64,000 nucleotides of DNA from Dermatemys mawii (GCA_007922305.1 ML677333.1:16328676-16392675); one strand, 5' to 3'. Shown: positions 21,185 through 33,826, counted from the first letter of the stretch. A program made the numbers and translations. The notes: generated by a model not told the origin, from the sequence alone.

Positions 21185-23481
21185 CACATAAAAACCAAGA
21201 AGTAATAGTAACTAATAATTAACCTCTTGGGTATATTTCTGGAGCTCTAGCTGGGTGAAATTCACTCTAGTGCAAGATGCTTCCACAGTTTTACCAACAA
21301 CTTTGATTTTATCATGAGTCTTGTGATATTTGGTGTTTGTTCTTAAAGCTCCAGCTACAGGAGTCCAGTGATTCCATGAGAATTTATTATGTTTTTAATA
21401 AATGAAAGTTGAGTTTGTATCCCTCATACGGAAAACCTCCCCTCCCTCCCAAGAGCTCTAAAACAAAAAGACATAATTTTGAAAACTTTTTTAAAAAGCT
21501 CAATTTTTAAGCCAATGACATGATTTTTTTTATCTGACTCATGATTTTTAGAATGCTTGGGGTTGGCAAAACTGCCTGCACACTGCTCTGTATACTGATT
21601 AATTCCTGAATGTAGGGGTATCAGGACCAGGAGGCCAGCACAGAACTTCTAGTTGCCCTCACTGGAACTTAAAAAATGTTTAAGCCCCAGTTCTCTTGGA
21701 ACTTAGCTAGCACAGAACCCACTTGAGGACTCCTCATGTGCCCAGCCAAGGAAGTTGAAGGCAGAATTGTGTGGTCTCCTCATTGATCTTTTGAAGCACT
21801 GGGAGGGTGGGGGGAAGACATGGAAAAGACAACATGTTATTTTTAAAATTAAATTATTTGTATACAGATCTCACAGTTTGGGGACTGGGGTTGACTCCCG
21901 ATGTTTGAAAGTTTGGATTTGGCAATGCTGCATTTTATATTTCATTCACAAAGCTCAGCAATGGGAACAATTTCTATAGCCTTGAAATGTGACACTCTGA
22001 GGAGCCTCTGCATTTCCCATCCAGGCTACCCCAAAGTAGGGGACTAAACCAAGAGGATCTGCAAAAAGGAAGGTCTATGCTCTTCCCCACAGCCCTTCCC
22101 CTCAGAGATGCTGGGCAAAAACCCCAAGGGGAGGACCAAGCATGGAGATGTTATGAAATTACCTTCTCAAAGTTAGAATTTTGCTGGAATTATTCCCCTT
22201 CCTCCCCGCTCATTCCTTTCCATCTTAGTGCATTAAAGGGAGAGACTCTTAATCATCATGTTTATCAAGGTAATGCCTCAGGAGGAGAAATGCCCCAATT
22301 TCTGTCCTGTTCAGCATGGAAAAGTTGTACAGTTTGTCTGTGAGAGGCAGCAGATTACCAGAACACTAAACACTTTCCCAAGTCCCCAAAACAACCTGCA
22401 ACCTCACCCCACTATACCAAACTCTATGGGACCCATGCATCCCTTGCCCCCTCTGCACCAATCCCCCAACCCCAGCTAAACTTCTAGACATCTACTATTC
22501 CCACTCTATCTGATGGAAACTCTCCCAGAAAACTCACAGACTTAAAAGCTCCCCCAGACCCTCTCCCTCCAAACCAGAGGGGACAGATTACTTATATATT
22601 TTCCTTACAATCCCTCTTGTACGTATTTCTTTTGGCCTCCCAGAACTTTATTGTCAACTTCACAGTGCTAGGTGTTGTGATGATAGGATGACATCACACT
22701 ACAGAGCTGAGGTGTTCCTGAGCTATCTCTTTTCTTTCTCTCAGATTTAGGCAATAGTGTATATAGTGAGTACTGGCACTGAATTCGCTTTCTCCAAGTC
22801 TCCCTTTACTGCCATTAAACAGATGCTCCCTATGTTTGCAATGGGATTAACACTAGTATTGGCAATATTTTAGTGATTAAAAAGAAATTAAAAACCCAAA
22901 GTGAAATCCTGTTCTCTTTACAATCCATGGAGCCAGGATTTCATTCCCCAAATTTTTAAACTGCACCTACCATCTCATATATAAAGGTACTTTATGTTAT
23001 TACAATTCTTATATCAAAGGGTTAATTTATGGTACTAATTTCAGTTTCTTTTGCTATTGTTAGTCAGGGTGGATCTGATTCTTCCTTGATTTAGAGGGGT
23101 GTGAATCCTGGGTACATCTATGGAAGTATAAGAGACTACGCTGGTGTAAAATTAAGGGGAAGAAAGAATCAGGCTCATAAACTTTATACTGAAATCTAGC
23201 ATTTTGTGCAAACTGGATTGTTACAAAATCAGACACATGTAATATGAGGGCATTTCTATTGCCTTTTTCTATACAGTTTGGCAGCAACAAGCTAACATTT
23301 CCCACAGATGTTGGTGAAATGAGGCATATGATTGCAGAACCTAAATATTTAGAAAGGGCACAACAGAGAGAGATAGCTATTGCTCTTGGTGAAATGGGGG
23401 GGCGGGGCTAATTTCTAAACCAGCCACAGGCAGGAATTACCTTACCTAGTGAAAATGTCTTCTGTTCTCTCCACATACACA
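21185..23481. other. Non-coding, mostly unique
   Basis: No gene. About 22340-22620 is unusually C-rich on the plus strand (CCCC- and CCAA-rich), without recognisable coding features. Confidence 0.45.
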
Positions 23482-23537
23482 CATAGCTTTTATAATATTA
23501 TATACTTATATATATATTATAATATAAAACAGCTATG
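23482..23537. repeat. AT-rich hairpin/cruciform sequence
   Basis: Nearly perfect palindrome: CATAGC TTTTATA ... TATAAAA CAGCTATG around a CTTA-like centre, 56 bp in all. It could extrude as a cruciform; no element boundary was found. Confidence 0.8.
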
Positions 23538-25268
23538 TTAATAGCATCAAGGTTGCAAAGGCAAGCACTCAAAAATCGAACTACTAGATTGAAGGCTGCC
23601 TGTGCAAGCTTTTCCAGCCTCTTTGTACACAGACATTATAACAGTCTTCAATTACACAATCACATACTATTTTTCCCACAAGACTCCACCTTTCCATAGA
23701 ATAGACTGTGATCTGGGAATGGGTCATGATTATGTACTGAATTAACCTGTTGTTTATAGGATCCTACCTCATTTCTTGCAGAAGCTGGAAGGTGCATGGG
23801 CAATAAGATAGGGGGCTGCAGGAAGAGAAGAGAAAAGATAGTCTTGTGAATAATCTGAATGCTACGCTGGAGAATCAGTCTATCCCTGCATATTGCCACA
23901 GAGTTTCTGTGTGATGCTGGCCAAGTCACTTCAACCAGACTTTTTGCAGATGACCACTAACTCATGTACTGGGTGCCTAATCTGACATATCCTGGTCTAG
24001 ATTTGCAGAAGTGCTGAGCACTTCAACCTGCAATGGAAATCATTGAGAGATCTGTGTTGAACATATGCACAGACCTAAAAATGCTAAGTGTTCTGAATGC
24101 ATATTCACATAGGGACTGAACTTAATTCTGTCATCTCCTAACTTTTTTAATGTTAGCTTGCTGCTTTTTAAAAAAGCAAATTGAAAAGGGCCAAAATTTC
24201 ATCATGTGGAACCATATTGACACCCACATGAGATGGAACTTGTAGAGGCACAACATAGTCCTTGCCACTTGTGTTACTGAAGTAAGTGGGAACAGTAGTA
24301 GGCCTTTATTGTCTATGCAAACTAGAAAAGGGTGAGAGTCACACTTTGCCTTTGTGTTCACAGCTATTTGTTGGACAGCAGAGGAATAGAGAATCAGAGG
24401 AATAGAGAATCAGGGATTCTAGATTCAATTCCAGGTTCTGGAGTGGAATGTGTGTAGGGATTACAGAACCTACTGCTATTTTCCTTCCTGGACCTGCCCC
24501 TCCCACCTTGTACTGCCTCTACCCCTTCCCTGGCTCCAGCTCCCATACTCCTCTCTCCACCAATTGCGGTTTCTGTCTGTTTCCCATCCTGCTGCTCCTC
24601 ACCCCTCTGCTTTCAAGTCAGCCCACTTCTCCACACTGTCTGGGGGAAACAAATGCAGATGGGGAAAGAGGAGTGGATATTGAGTGCACGTGTGAAACTA
24701 GATCAATTCTTAGATCTCATTTCGGGTACACAGCACCACAATGAGCCATGAGAGCTCAGAGGAGCAACTGAAGGGAAAGTCCTGCTCAGTCCCTCTAGCT
24801 GTGGCGGGTAGCATGCTCAGTTACTCTGGGAGGATGGTATGTATTCAGTCTGGTTACATGGGGAGGAGGGGATTTGGGGATGGAGCATTTTCAATGTACA
24901 CAGAATCTTTGTAGAAAATAACTGACAACTCTATTGAGCAAGCTACAGTTTTTTAGATATTTCTAACTTGTCCAAACTTGGGTAAACTCGTGTATGGAAG
25001 ATAGGAAAAGGCACGTCTATGGCATGAGGGCCACTTATATACCAGATTTCAGGTTCCAGCCTCACAGGATTGAGGCTCCAGAGCTTCTCAATGAAATCCT
25101 ATAAGAAAATTTCAAATACGGGTTACGCAGTTTATGCTCCCCGGCCTGTATTTTCTAAAACAACAGAACTGTTTTAGCTGAAATTTTCAAAATAGATTTG
25201 TCCTATAGCAGACACCTGGCATGGAAAATTTAAGTGCAAATAGTTAAAGTTTTGGAATCTTATAAGCA
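23538..25268. other. Non-coding; MIR-like and tRNA-SINE-like pieces
   Basis: About 23890-23985 (TTTCTGTGTGATGCTGGCC AAGTCACTTC) resembles the MIR core on the plus strand. About 24385-24450 (AGGGATTCTAGATTCAATTCC) resembles the B-box side of a tRNA-derived SINE. About 24480-24640 is C/T-rich. No gene supported. Confidence 0.45.
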
Positions 25269-25476
25269 ACTGAAAAGAGAGTCATAATGGAAAGTGTTTG
25301 GCAACCTTAATTATAGGTGTGGCTACCAACTCCACCTAGAGAGAGAGAGCGAGAGAGCGCAACAGGATGAAAAGAATATTCAGGTTGCAAAGTGAAGCAT
25401 TTCAAAATCATGAAATGATGGTGTCAACAGAATCTGAACTCTGCTCATTTGTGTATGAGTTCTTTAGCTGAAGGTG
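25269..25476 (+). repeat. Long inverted repeat, left arm
   Basis: Runs from ACTGAAAAGAGAGTC to GCTGAAGGTG. It is nearly identical to the reverse complement of 26195-26389, differing by a few substitutions, the length of a GA tract (about 25338-25358) and a roughly 15-17 bp segment (GATGGTGTCAACAGA) present only here. Confidence 0.9.
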
Positions 25477-26090
25477 TTCACTGAATGAGGCAGCAGGCCT
25501 GTGAAGAAATTAGTATGTGAATAGTGGAGATCTGCCAAGGCAGTTTCTTGACAGAGAATACAATTTTTCCCCTATTGATTTTTTTCTTTTCCATTTGATA
25601 AACATTGATTTTGTTCTTGTGGTTCTTACAGAGAATAATTTACACTGGCTCTTTTATTCTTGCTTCTTGTCTATCCATTGACCTTGTATATTTGAGGATA
25701 TGAATATTGCTCTGAGTGTAGGGCTTGTTTGTTAGCATGTGCTCCCTCTCCTGGCTCTGAGGCAGCCCAGCACTAACCATTGTAGGCCCTCCAGAAAATG
25801 GCTACTGACATGTTAAAAAGCATTTTAAAGTCTAGTTTTATGTTTTATGAATACCTTCTTAGTTCATAAAAATCAAAATAATTTAAAAACTAAAACTAAT
25901 TTTGCTCTTTGTTTATATAGCTTTATTATTTGTCTCAGCTTAGCCATGAAAATAGAATAGTCATTTTCACATTAGGGTTCTCACAGATTAATTCAATTAA
26001 TTAATCTGTGAGAACTAATCAATTAATTGGATTCCAAGCACTGAATGCATGTTTATTTCCTGGGGGGAGGAGGGAGAGAGACTGATATTA
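25477..26090. other. Spacer between inverted arms
   Basis: Non-coding sequence between the two arms, with one perfect short palindrome at 25977-26015. No coding content recognised. Confidence 0.6.
25977..26015. repeat. Perfect 17-bp stem palindrome
   Basis: GTTCTCACAGATTAATT (25977-25993) and its exact reverse complement (25999-26015) are separated by 5 bases. It is too A/T-rich to be a typical terminator and not obviously a transposon end. Confidence 0.9.
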
Positions 26091-26194
26091 TTCATAGATA
26101 TTTAAGACCAGAAGGGTCAATTATGATCACCTAGCATGACTTCCTGTGTCAAACAAGCCAAAGAAATTTCCTCCAGTAATTTCTGCATCAAGTC
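26091..26194 (-). mobile_element. CR1 3' end fragment
   Basis: TTCATAGATATTTAAGACC AGAAGGG and CTCCAGTAATTTCTGCATC match the minus-strand CR1 end seen at 39411. The CR1 match stops exactly where the right arm of the inverted repeat begins. Confidence 0.75.
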
Positions 26195-26389
26195 CACCTT
26201 CAGCTAAAAACCTCATACACAAATGGGCAGAGTTCAGATTTCATGATTTTGAAATGCTTCACTTTGCAACCTGAATATACTTTTCATCCTGTTGCGCTCT
26301 CTCTCTCTCTCTCTCTCTCTAGGTGGAGTTGGTAACCACACCTATAATTAAGGTTGCCAAACACTTTCCATTATGACTCTCTTTTCAGT
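26195..26389 (-). repeat. Long inverted repeat, right arm
   Basis: Reverse complement of the left arm at 25269-25476, including the same microsatellite as a CT tract (about 26296-26322). Confidence 0.9.
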
Positions 26390-26446
26390 CTGTGTTGATT
26401 AAAGAAGAATGAAGGAAATATTTCTGTGTGTAGGTTTAGTAAAATC

Positions 26447-26923
26447 TAGGGTTGTCAAGCAATTAAAAAATTAATCATGATTCATTACATTGATAAACAA
26501 TAATAGAATACCATTTATTTAAATATTGGCTATTTTCTATAAATTTTCAAATATATTGATTTCAGTTACAACACAGAATCAAAGTGGACAGTGCTCACTT
26601 TATTTTTGATTACAAGTATTCGCACTGTAAAAAACCCAAATAGTATTTTTCAGTTCACCTCATACAAGTACTGTAGTGCCATCTCTTTATCATGAAAGTT
26701 GAACTTACAAATATAGAACTGTATACAAAAAAGCCTGCATTCAAAAATAAAACAAACAATGTAAAATGTTAAAGCCTGAAAGTCTACTCAGTCCTCCTTC
26801 TCATTCAGCCAATTGTTCAGACAAATAAGTTTGTTTACATTAGCAGGAGATAATGCTGCCAACTTGTTTACAATGTCACCTGAAAGTGAGAACAGGCATT
26901 CTCATGGCACTGTTGTCGCAAGT
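26447..26923. mobile_element. hAT remnant, single arm (copy 2)
   Basis: It starts TAGGGTTGTCAAGC AATTAAAA and proceeds AATAATAGAATACC, TTTTTGATTACAAGTATT and CATCTCTTTATCATGAAAG, the same order as the left arm at 9603. It retains the outer terminus that copy 1 has lost. It ends near GGCACTGTTGTCGCAAG and is replaced by another foldback element. Confidence 0.75.
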
Positions 26924-26924
26924 T

Positions 26925-27047
26925 AATGTTGCCAATTTTGGCTGGACGTATTCCTGGAGGTTCCATCACATGTCATAATCTTTAATTAAATATTAATCTT
27001 TAATTCCTGGAAACTCCAGGACAAGCCTGGAGGTTTGAGGCAACCTT
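26925..27047. mobile_element. Foldback MITE, TTGCCAA termini
   Basis: Opens ATGTTGCCAATTTTGG and closes AGGCAACCTT. Inside, ATTCCTGGAGG and CCTGGAAACTCCAGG and the TTTAATTAAATATTAA centre form nested palindromes. I recall this as a common turtle element. Confidence 0.65.
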
Positions 27048-28382
27048 AACTAAAGTTGAGGCTGAATAAAACCTAACAATGTTAAAAAAAACAAACAAAA
27101 AAACTAACTCTCTATGAAAGACATTGGAATTTGGGGGCAGAAAAATAAAAATAAGGACATTGGATCAGGTTTTGGTTCTTGCTACAGTCTTTTAAACTGG
27201 TCTTTTCACGGTCTATAGGTACCATATAAAGGGAGCAGAGCAGTCTCCCAGGGCAATTCTCCAAGCACTGGGGCAGCAAAAATCTGGTGGATGTGGCCCT
27301 ACTGTGCCTGCTTCGAAGCTCATGTTAGGAATGAGAGGGGTGTGCTGGGGCTGAGCCTAGGGGCAGGAGAGGAAGCAGCCTAAATGCTTTAAGACCTAGT
27401 CATTTTGGGATGTGGACCCCATCCAGTGATGTCATTAGGAGCTTCTAGATGATCAGCTCTTTTGAAAATCAGGCCACTAGTTTAGGCTTCTAAATAAGGC
27501 CAGAAGGGACTATTATTATTATGTAATCCGACCTCCTGAATAACACAGGCAAAATAAGTTCATCCAATTAATTAACAGGGATAATTGAGCATTATGAGGA
27601 TAATTTTGTTAATTGCACATTTTAAAACTATACATTAATTTTTGTTTAATCACAGACCAATACATACATGTACCTTAATTCCCTGCACTACCAAGTCACA
27701 CTACCCTAAGGGAAGCTGTGGCATGCAGAGCACACATGCTGCAACATCCTTTTTGACGGTGCAGAGCACTGAGTTTTGTGTGTCTGTCTGGCTCTGCAGT
27801 CTGGTGTAGGAGGTGGCAGATCTATGGTATTACACAGATCCAGTCATTATCCCAGCCCTCACTGAGACCTCCGTGGGACTAAATAAGCAGGATTGGACTA
27901 CGAAAGGAGATAGAAACTTCAGGAAGAAAATTAGTCGGTGATTTTTATTAGTCTGATCCCCAGCATGGTTATTAAGCTCTTCACCAGGAAATCGTTAGAT
28001 GAATAACACCCCAACAGCAAAAACCACAGCAGAAGTGCTATTAAGAACTTTCTTTCTTGTGATTCTTATAGTTTCATTATATTGGCTTCTCAAGTTACTC
28101 AGCTTTGTTCCAGACAGAAAATCAAAGCTTTGCCTCTCTAAGATTGGCTTCCATGATGTCAGCCTTCAACAACAGAAATCTGGGAAAACAACTAAAACTC
28201 CTGTTTTAAATCCCAATAATATTTCCTTCTGCCTGATTGTATCTGATCATACTAAAATCAATGTACAAAGTGCTATTATGTTCCTGAGATGAAGAAAAAT
28301 CAAGTTTTTTCTAAGATTTGCTTGTCCATTAACATATAATAATGTTAATGATGTGAGAATTAAAGCACTTCTCTGACATAGG
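27048..28382. other. Non-coding; CR1 tail at 27488-27570
   Basis: No gene. About 27488-27570 (AAGGCCAGAAGGGACTATT ... TGTAATCCGACCTCCTG) is a short minus-strand CR1 terminus. The open frame at 27999-28292 has no recognisable features. Confidence 0.5.
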
Positions 28383-28545
28383 AGAGATGTGATCTAGTGG
28401 TCTGAGTGTAGCTCTGGGAATTGCTGTGATTAGTTGTATTACAGTACCACCCCGTGTTGCAGGACTGCTGTATAAATGAGAGATATTTATATTGTAAAGC
28501 ACTTAGAAAAGTGCTGTATAAGTGGAATCGTGTGGTTTTTTCAAA
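28383..28545 (+). repeat. tRNA-derived SINE-like relic
   Basis: GATCTAGTGGTCTGAGTGTAG is like the A-box side of a tRNA-type SINE, and TTGTAAAGCACTTAGAAAAG like its tail. Diverged. Confidence 0.4.
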
Positions 28546-28599
28546 GGTGAAATAGCAAAATAAAATAAAAAACACCTGCTTTGGAAATGAACAGCTTAC

Positions 28600-28900
28600 C
28601 CTGCAGGGGCATCTCCTATATCTCCTGTCCTGCAGGGCTGGGGCTTGCTGCCTGCTCTGGTACACTGGATTGCACTGCCATTCACTCAGCTGTGTCCCTC
28701 TCCCCCCGCCCCCATCATGAGAGAGGTGTGACTGGGCCAAACCTGAGTGGCGTTGTGACCTCGTGGGGCCCAGTCCTGTGGGGCAGGAGCTGCCACTGCC
28801 GGGTGAGTGCAAGGATGAGCTTATTTTGCAAACCCTCCCCGAGCTGGTTCTCTCACCCACTGGGGCAGAACCCAATTTGTCACAGCCTCCCACAATAAAA
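28600..28900. repeat. GC-rich turtle repeat
   Basis: GC-rich block with CCCAGTCCTGTGGGGCAGG and TGAGAGAGGTGTGACTGGG. The base composition contrasts with the flanks. Open frames on both strands (up to 182 codons, minus) show no domain and have hydrophilic, unlikely composition. I judge it interspersed repeat sequence, not a gene. Confidence 0.45.
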
Positions 28901-29235
28901 CAAAACAAAAGGAAAAATTATTAAAAATAAAAAGAATTTCACAGTGTTAGCTCTATAAGAACAAAGTATTATTATGGAAAGATATGTAAACAGTTAATAG
29001 GTCAAGTGCCAGTAGATGGCACTCAAGAATATGCAGCATTGTTCTTGCATTTTCCAGGACCAATAAAGCATGCAGTTCATAACACCACGGGCACATAGAC
29101 ACCATATTGTAAACCTGTGACCGTGGGACCTGGGCTTGTGGACTCAGTGTTTCCAAGCCTTTGCATGAGCGCCCATATTGCATTGTAAACAATTGATTGA
29201 CCTGGATCTCACATCTGTGCTAATATGTCCATACT
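28901..29235. other. Non-coding, nothing recognised
   Basis: No gene or known repeat. Confidence 0.5.
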
Positions 29236-29398
29236 GCACTATTGCTTGAACTGCATCCACACTGCAAAATGACAGGGCTTGGACCCAAGTCAAAGCCGGT
29301 CCTCAACTCTGATTCACACCCCAAGCAGGGTCCTAGGAGGTGAGACTCAAACATGAGTCAGAGTCTGGACTTAGAGTGCAGTGTAGACATACCCTGGA
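29236..29398. repeat. Foldback repeat (CTACACTG type)
   Basis: Begins near AACTGCATCCACACTGC and ends GTGCAGTGTAGACATACCC, inverted relative to each other. GACTTAGAGTG and GACTCAAACATGAGTC lie inside. Same family as 9460 and 37757. Confidence 0.55.
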
Positions 29399-32379
29399 GG
29401 CCTGATAGTGCTGGATTCTCTAGAAACATGAGACAAACCCCTTCTCCAGCAGCTTTTATTCTCTGGCCACAATCCTAACCTTGCTGACAGGATGCCAGAG
29501 CAGTGGGGCTGTGCTTGAGCAGGTCAGACTGCAGGATTAGGGCCAGATTTAAAACAAGATGCAAAGGGGAGTGTAACAAATAGTTGGAAGGAATAAGGAG
29601 CATAAGAGTGACAGTGAGAAGAAGACATGGTTACAGTGATGACCTACGTGCATAGCTAACAATCCATGTAGACAACTGGTAACTCCTGACTGCTAATGTA
29701 AGCTCTGAGATTGACTCCTTCCACAAGTAATTCATGGTTCATTCCTGCCAAGTGCTGAGTTCCTCCTGGGAAGTTATAGAGCATCTTCACCCAAAGTCAG
29801 TGGGAGATAAGACTGCTCATCATCTTTCAGGAGGCATGCAGATACTTGCAGGATTGGGCCCTTATCCGTTCTGTCTCAGTTTCTCCATCTGTAAAATTAA
29901 TTATTTCATGGAGTATGGTTAGAATTAATTAACGCCAGTAAAGTGCAAAGTATTACCATATGCTTTATAAGATAAAACACTGATATCTTCACAATACTCT
30001 GTGGGGGATCTCACATTTACTTTTCCTCTTTTCAGCTCTCTGATATTTTAAAAACACTCATTAAAGTCTCCAATCCAGAAAGAGAGATGACTGACAACAG
30101 AGAAAGGAAGAAAAACCAGGCAGCCCCTGTCTAAAAGCTCTGCACTGAAAGAAACCATAGTGTGCTGGAACAAAGTGCAGGACTAAATGCCACCTGTGTC
30201 CACTTCAGAAGAAGCAACTGTACTAGAGTGACTGCTAAATTACCTGGCATTTAGACACCAGGACCTCAGATAGCAAACCAACTGGACAGCAGAAAAAGAA
30301 AGCGCATTTGTTAAAAATGACCCCTTCCTTCCCCACCTTCTGTGAACAAAGTCAGGAAAAAGTATGACAAAATAATCAGGCCATTTGTAATAATATGAAT
30401 TTCTGTGACTACCTGCAGAAGGATTGCCTGGGGCGCTCCTACACTTGCCCTAGATGTAATTCAAAAAAATGTGGGCCAGTATGCCACTGTAATAGGAAAT
30501 GGGTTTACAACAGAATTGGAGTGAAACTAGAGATATTCTAATTTTTTGTCCCTGAATAAAGCATTGTTCTCATATGGCCACCAAGTTTAGAAGATGCTGG
30601 AGTGACATTGTTGAAAAGTAGTTCTCTCTTTATCCAATACTGGTACTGTAAATGTAGCCTCTGCACATCCTTCTTAATCCTATCCCATCAAGGTATCCTA
30701 TCCCTCTGTTTTAGGGGTGAAAGCCATTTATTTTCTATTGGCATAATTCACCCCAATGCATTCAATTCTACTTAGGTCTAATTTCTCCTATTTAGTTCAT
30801 AGTGAGAATACAGGGCTATGTTTACATCTGCACTTTCCCCCCCTTAAAAGTGGTAAAGTCTGATAAATCCTTTATGGGGGGACTGTGTCCTGCACTGCAC
30901 AGGGGTAGACTTGACTTAAAATTTGCCTGTGCCCCTGATTCTATTCTATAATACAGATTGTAACACAACACCCAGCGGGGGGAAAGTATCTTTCAATGGA
31001 CTACTCAGAAGTTAAAGTTATGCATGTTCTTAAGTACTTTGCAAAATAACCTATTTTGCAGTTCATAGGGCATTGCTGGTCTCAGATCTCTAGAGGTACA
31101 GCATGAGAAAAAAATGCTAAAAGGAAAAAATTGACAATATGCTGACTGCTTGTATTGAAGAAAAAGCAAAGGAAGAAACTGTTATCAATACCAATCAACT
31201 TTGGAGACTGAAATCCTGTGCTATTCTGAAGAGAGGAATTTATCTCCCCACCCCCACCACTAGCAGTATTATATACACAGAAATCTTGGTCTCTGATTAA
31301 CCCCTGAGTAAAGAGTAACCTTCACCTAGACAGCTCTGCTTTCAAAAGAGTTGGCCGCTGTAACCAGAGCCTGTTCAATTATTCCTCTTCAAAGAAAACA
31401 GGCAACCAAGAATGTCAGGTTCAGAGAAGGGGCTATAATTTTGAAGCAACTTCCTGTTTGGAGATTTTTTTGATCTCTTAGTGTAGTGAGTGGAAGGAAA
31501 TGGCACGAAGGAGATACTTTTCCCATCTGTGTGCTATGTTATTATTTGTAATTACATAATTTTACAAATGAAGGTGATTTTCTGCTTTTTGACTTCTTAT
31601 AGGTTACAACTTAGAAGACTCCTGATACATATCTATGAGCCAACTGTCTCTGGCTAAGTTGCACATGCCAAATGTATGCTTTATACTATGTGTTATATAG
31701 AGCAGCATTGTTCTCCAAAATCAGTGCCCTTTACTACCGTATATATCTGATGATGCAGGGTATGGATTTCCTAGCCCATTTAAGATACTATAAACCAACT
31801 GCTAGTACGTAGTGGCTTCCTGTTCTTATAAAGTTTATTTTGTTTTTGGGGCATTGAAAAGGATTTTTTCACTTGTTGGCATAAGAAGATCCAAAGTTTG
31901 ACCTCTGTCTCTCCATTTGAGAATGTGCCGTGGCATAAATAACGTTTTCAGTCGAGCACACCAATGGTGAAGATCTGGAAAGAAATGGCTGGATTTAAAA
32001 TCTTGTTTTACTTTCATTTTGGTAGCTAGTCCATACAAAACTTTAGGCTTCTAGAGTCTAAAATTCAGTTCTTCAAGGAAAAAAAACAACTTTATCAAAA
32101 GATATATTATATACAACCTCAAAAAGCAAGCATCATTCCCCTAAAAGAAGAACACTCCACACCTTTGAGCAAACTAACTAGCTTAATCTTTCCAGACATG
32201 GATGAGTACTACACAAATAGTCTCATTGAAGCCAATGCATCTATTCACATAAGCAAGAGATCACTAGGGTAAGTCAGGGCTCTGCAATCTAGCCCTTCAG
32301 GACCACTTCTTAGCCTTGCGGGCCAAATTTTGACATCCTTGCTCATACTGAATGAAGACTGGAACTATGCAAATAACTG
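29399..32379. other. Non-coding, mostly unique; MIR tail
   Basis: About 29870-29990 (TCTCAGTTTCTCCATCTGTA AAATTAATTA) is a MIR 3' piece on the plus strand. The remaining 2.9 kb shows no gene or named repeat. Confidence 0.5.
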
Positions 32380-32695
32380 ATTTTTTGGTTCACTGTATTG
32401 GACAATCCAAGAAAAAAAAATCTTGATCAACCCAAACTGAGATATTTTGTTCAATTTTCAAGTTCTTTTAACTTTTTAAAAATAAAATTGAACTAAATAT
32501 AAAAAAGTAATTTTCAATTGAAAAATAAAAATATTTTGGCTCAAAACTGTCAAAATAAAATTTGTCTTTTTAAAAAATTTTTGGTTGAAACAATTTGGCT
32601 AACTGGACACAGATAGCAAAATGTTTCAGTCAACACAAATCTCAATTTTTTCAGTTGAAAAAAAATTCTGCTGAAAAATGTCAGAACTCTAGTCA
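32380..32695. repeat. A/T-rich foldback MITE fragment
   Basis: Alternating TTTTCAATTG, CAAAACTGTC and TTTTCAGTTG segments with inverted partners, and a CAGAACTCTAG end. Same family as 4456 by character; termini decayed. Confidence 0.45.
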
Positions 32696-33125
32696 GAAGG
32701 TAGTAAGATACTATTTACTATAAAAGTATCAGAATCTGGTCTTTGCTGATACATTCACATTTAGTGTGTCTTTTCAATTATGTTTACATCACCAAGAAGT
32801 TGCCCTTATTTTAAGTGTTTAAATTTTGCCATCTTATAGTGTGTCTCCCTTTATTCTGCTTATATATTGAAGTGTGCTTAGACTCCATTTCCCCTCTTTC
32901 TATGTGGCTATTTTTAAATAAAACAATCTTCACAAAGCAGGGAAAAAATAAAACTAAAACTTACTCATGTAGTCTAACACAAATACAAGGCCACAGAAAT
33001 AGACAGATAGAGCCAGAGTTGAAAAATCAGGAATAATAAAAGAAATGAACTGACTATTATGTCATGCCCCCGGTTTCTGTCTTGAAAAATGCATATGCTG
33101 TGTATGTACTTTGTAGTAAACAAGC
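32696..33125. other. Non-coding, nothing recognised
   Basis: No gene or known repeat. Confidence 0.5.
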
Positions 33126-33139
33126 ATTCTAACTCTCAG

Positions 33140-33250
33140 AAGTGACAAAGAGTCCTGTGGCACCTTCAAGACTAACTAAAGTATTAGAGCATAAGCTTTC
33201 GTGGGCTAATACCCACTTCGTCAGACTAACATGGCTACCCCTCTGATTCT
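33140..33250 (-). mobile_element. Short Penelope-like insertion with hammerhead-like core
   Basis: A 111-bp insertion flanked by an exact 14-bp target duplication, ATTCTAACTCTCAG (33126-33139 and 33251-33264). Read on the minus strand it starts AGAATCAGAGGGGTAGCC and contains a hammerhead-type core: CTGACGA (33224-33218), one extra A, stem II GTGGG/CCCAC (33216-33201), GAAA (33200-33197), GCTTATGC (33196-33189) then TC (33188-33187). Of the three copies this has the consensus CUGANGA core. Compared with the 40211 copy it lacks about 24 bp just before the core. Confidence 0.75.
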
Positions 33251-33264
33251 ATTCTAACTCTCAG

Positions 33265-33787
33265 TTCCATCTGAGGGAGAGGCAAATTTAGCCTTTAATC
33301 CAAGTACCTCCACCCTGAGCCTTTGCTTCCACTCCAAGAAAAGCCTCCACCGAGACAATCTAAACAGACTTCTGCTTTCCCTCAGGAACACTTCTAGAAT
33401 GTGCAACCTGTGAGTTTCCTTGGCAACTAGCATGCTGCAAGTATAGTATTATGGCACATAGCTATTAAGCTTCATAGATTTGGGGACACACACACACACA
33501 ACAAAAAAACAATACCACACCTCAGGGTGGACACCAGGCCTGACAGTTCAGCTCTAAATCAGACAATAACCCCTAAAAATGATAGGATGCTGTCAGGGAA
33601 GGGGAGATTGTAATGTCTTTAGTTGAGTTGTGTGAACAGAGAGCCATGCGGAGTTCTTCATGGGTTTAGATAATTTGGATAAACAGCTAAACTGTAAAGC
33701 ATCCCCATCCTTAGATTTCTATTGTTTTATTGTGTTGAGGCTGTTTTACAGTGCACTTTTACAATGAGTGAAGCTTTCGGCAGGCAT

Positions 33788-33826
<39 letters not shown>

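Noticed and set aside
28360..28908. 182-codon minus-strand open frame
   Set aside because: GC-rich repeat composition, long frame on the opposite strand too, no recognisable domain.
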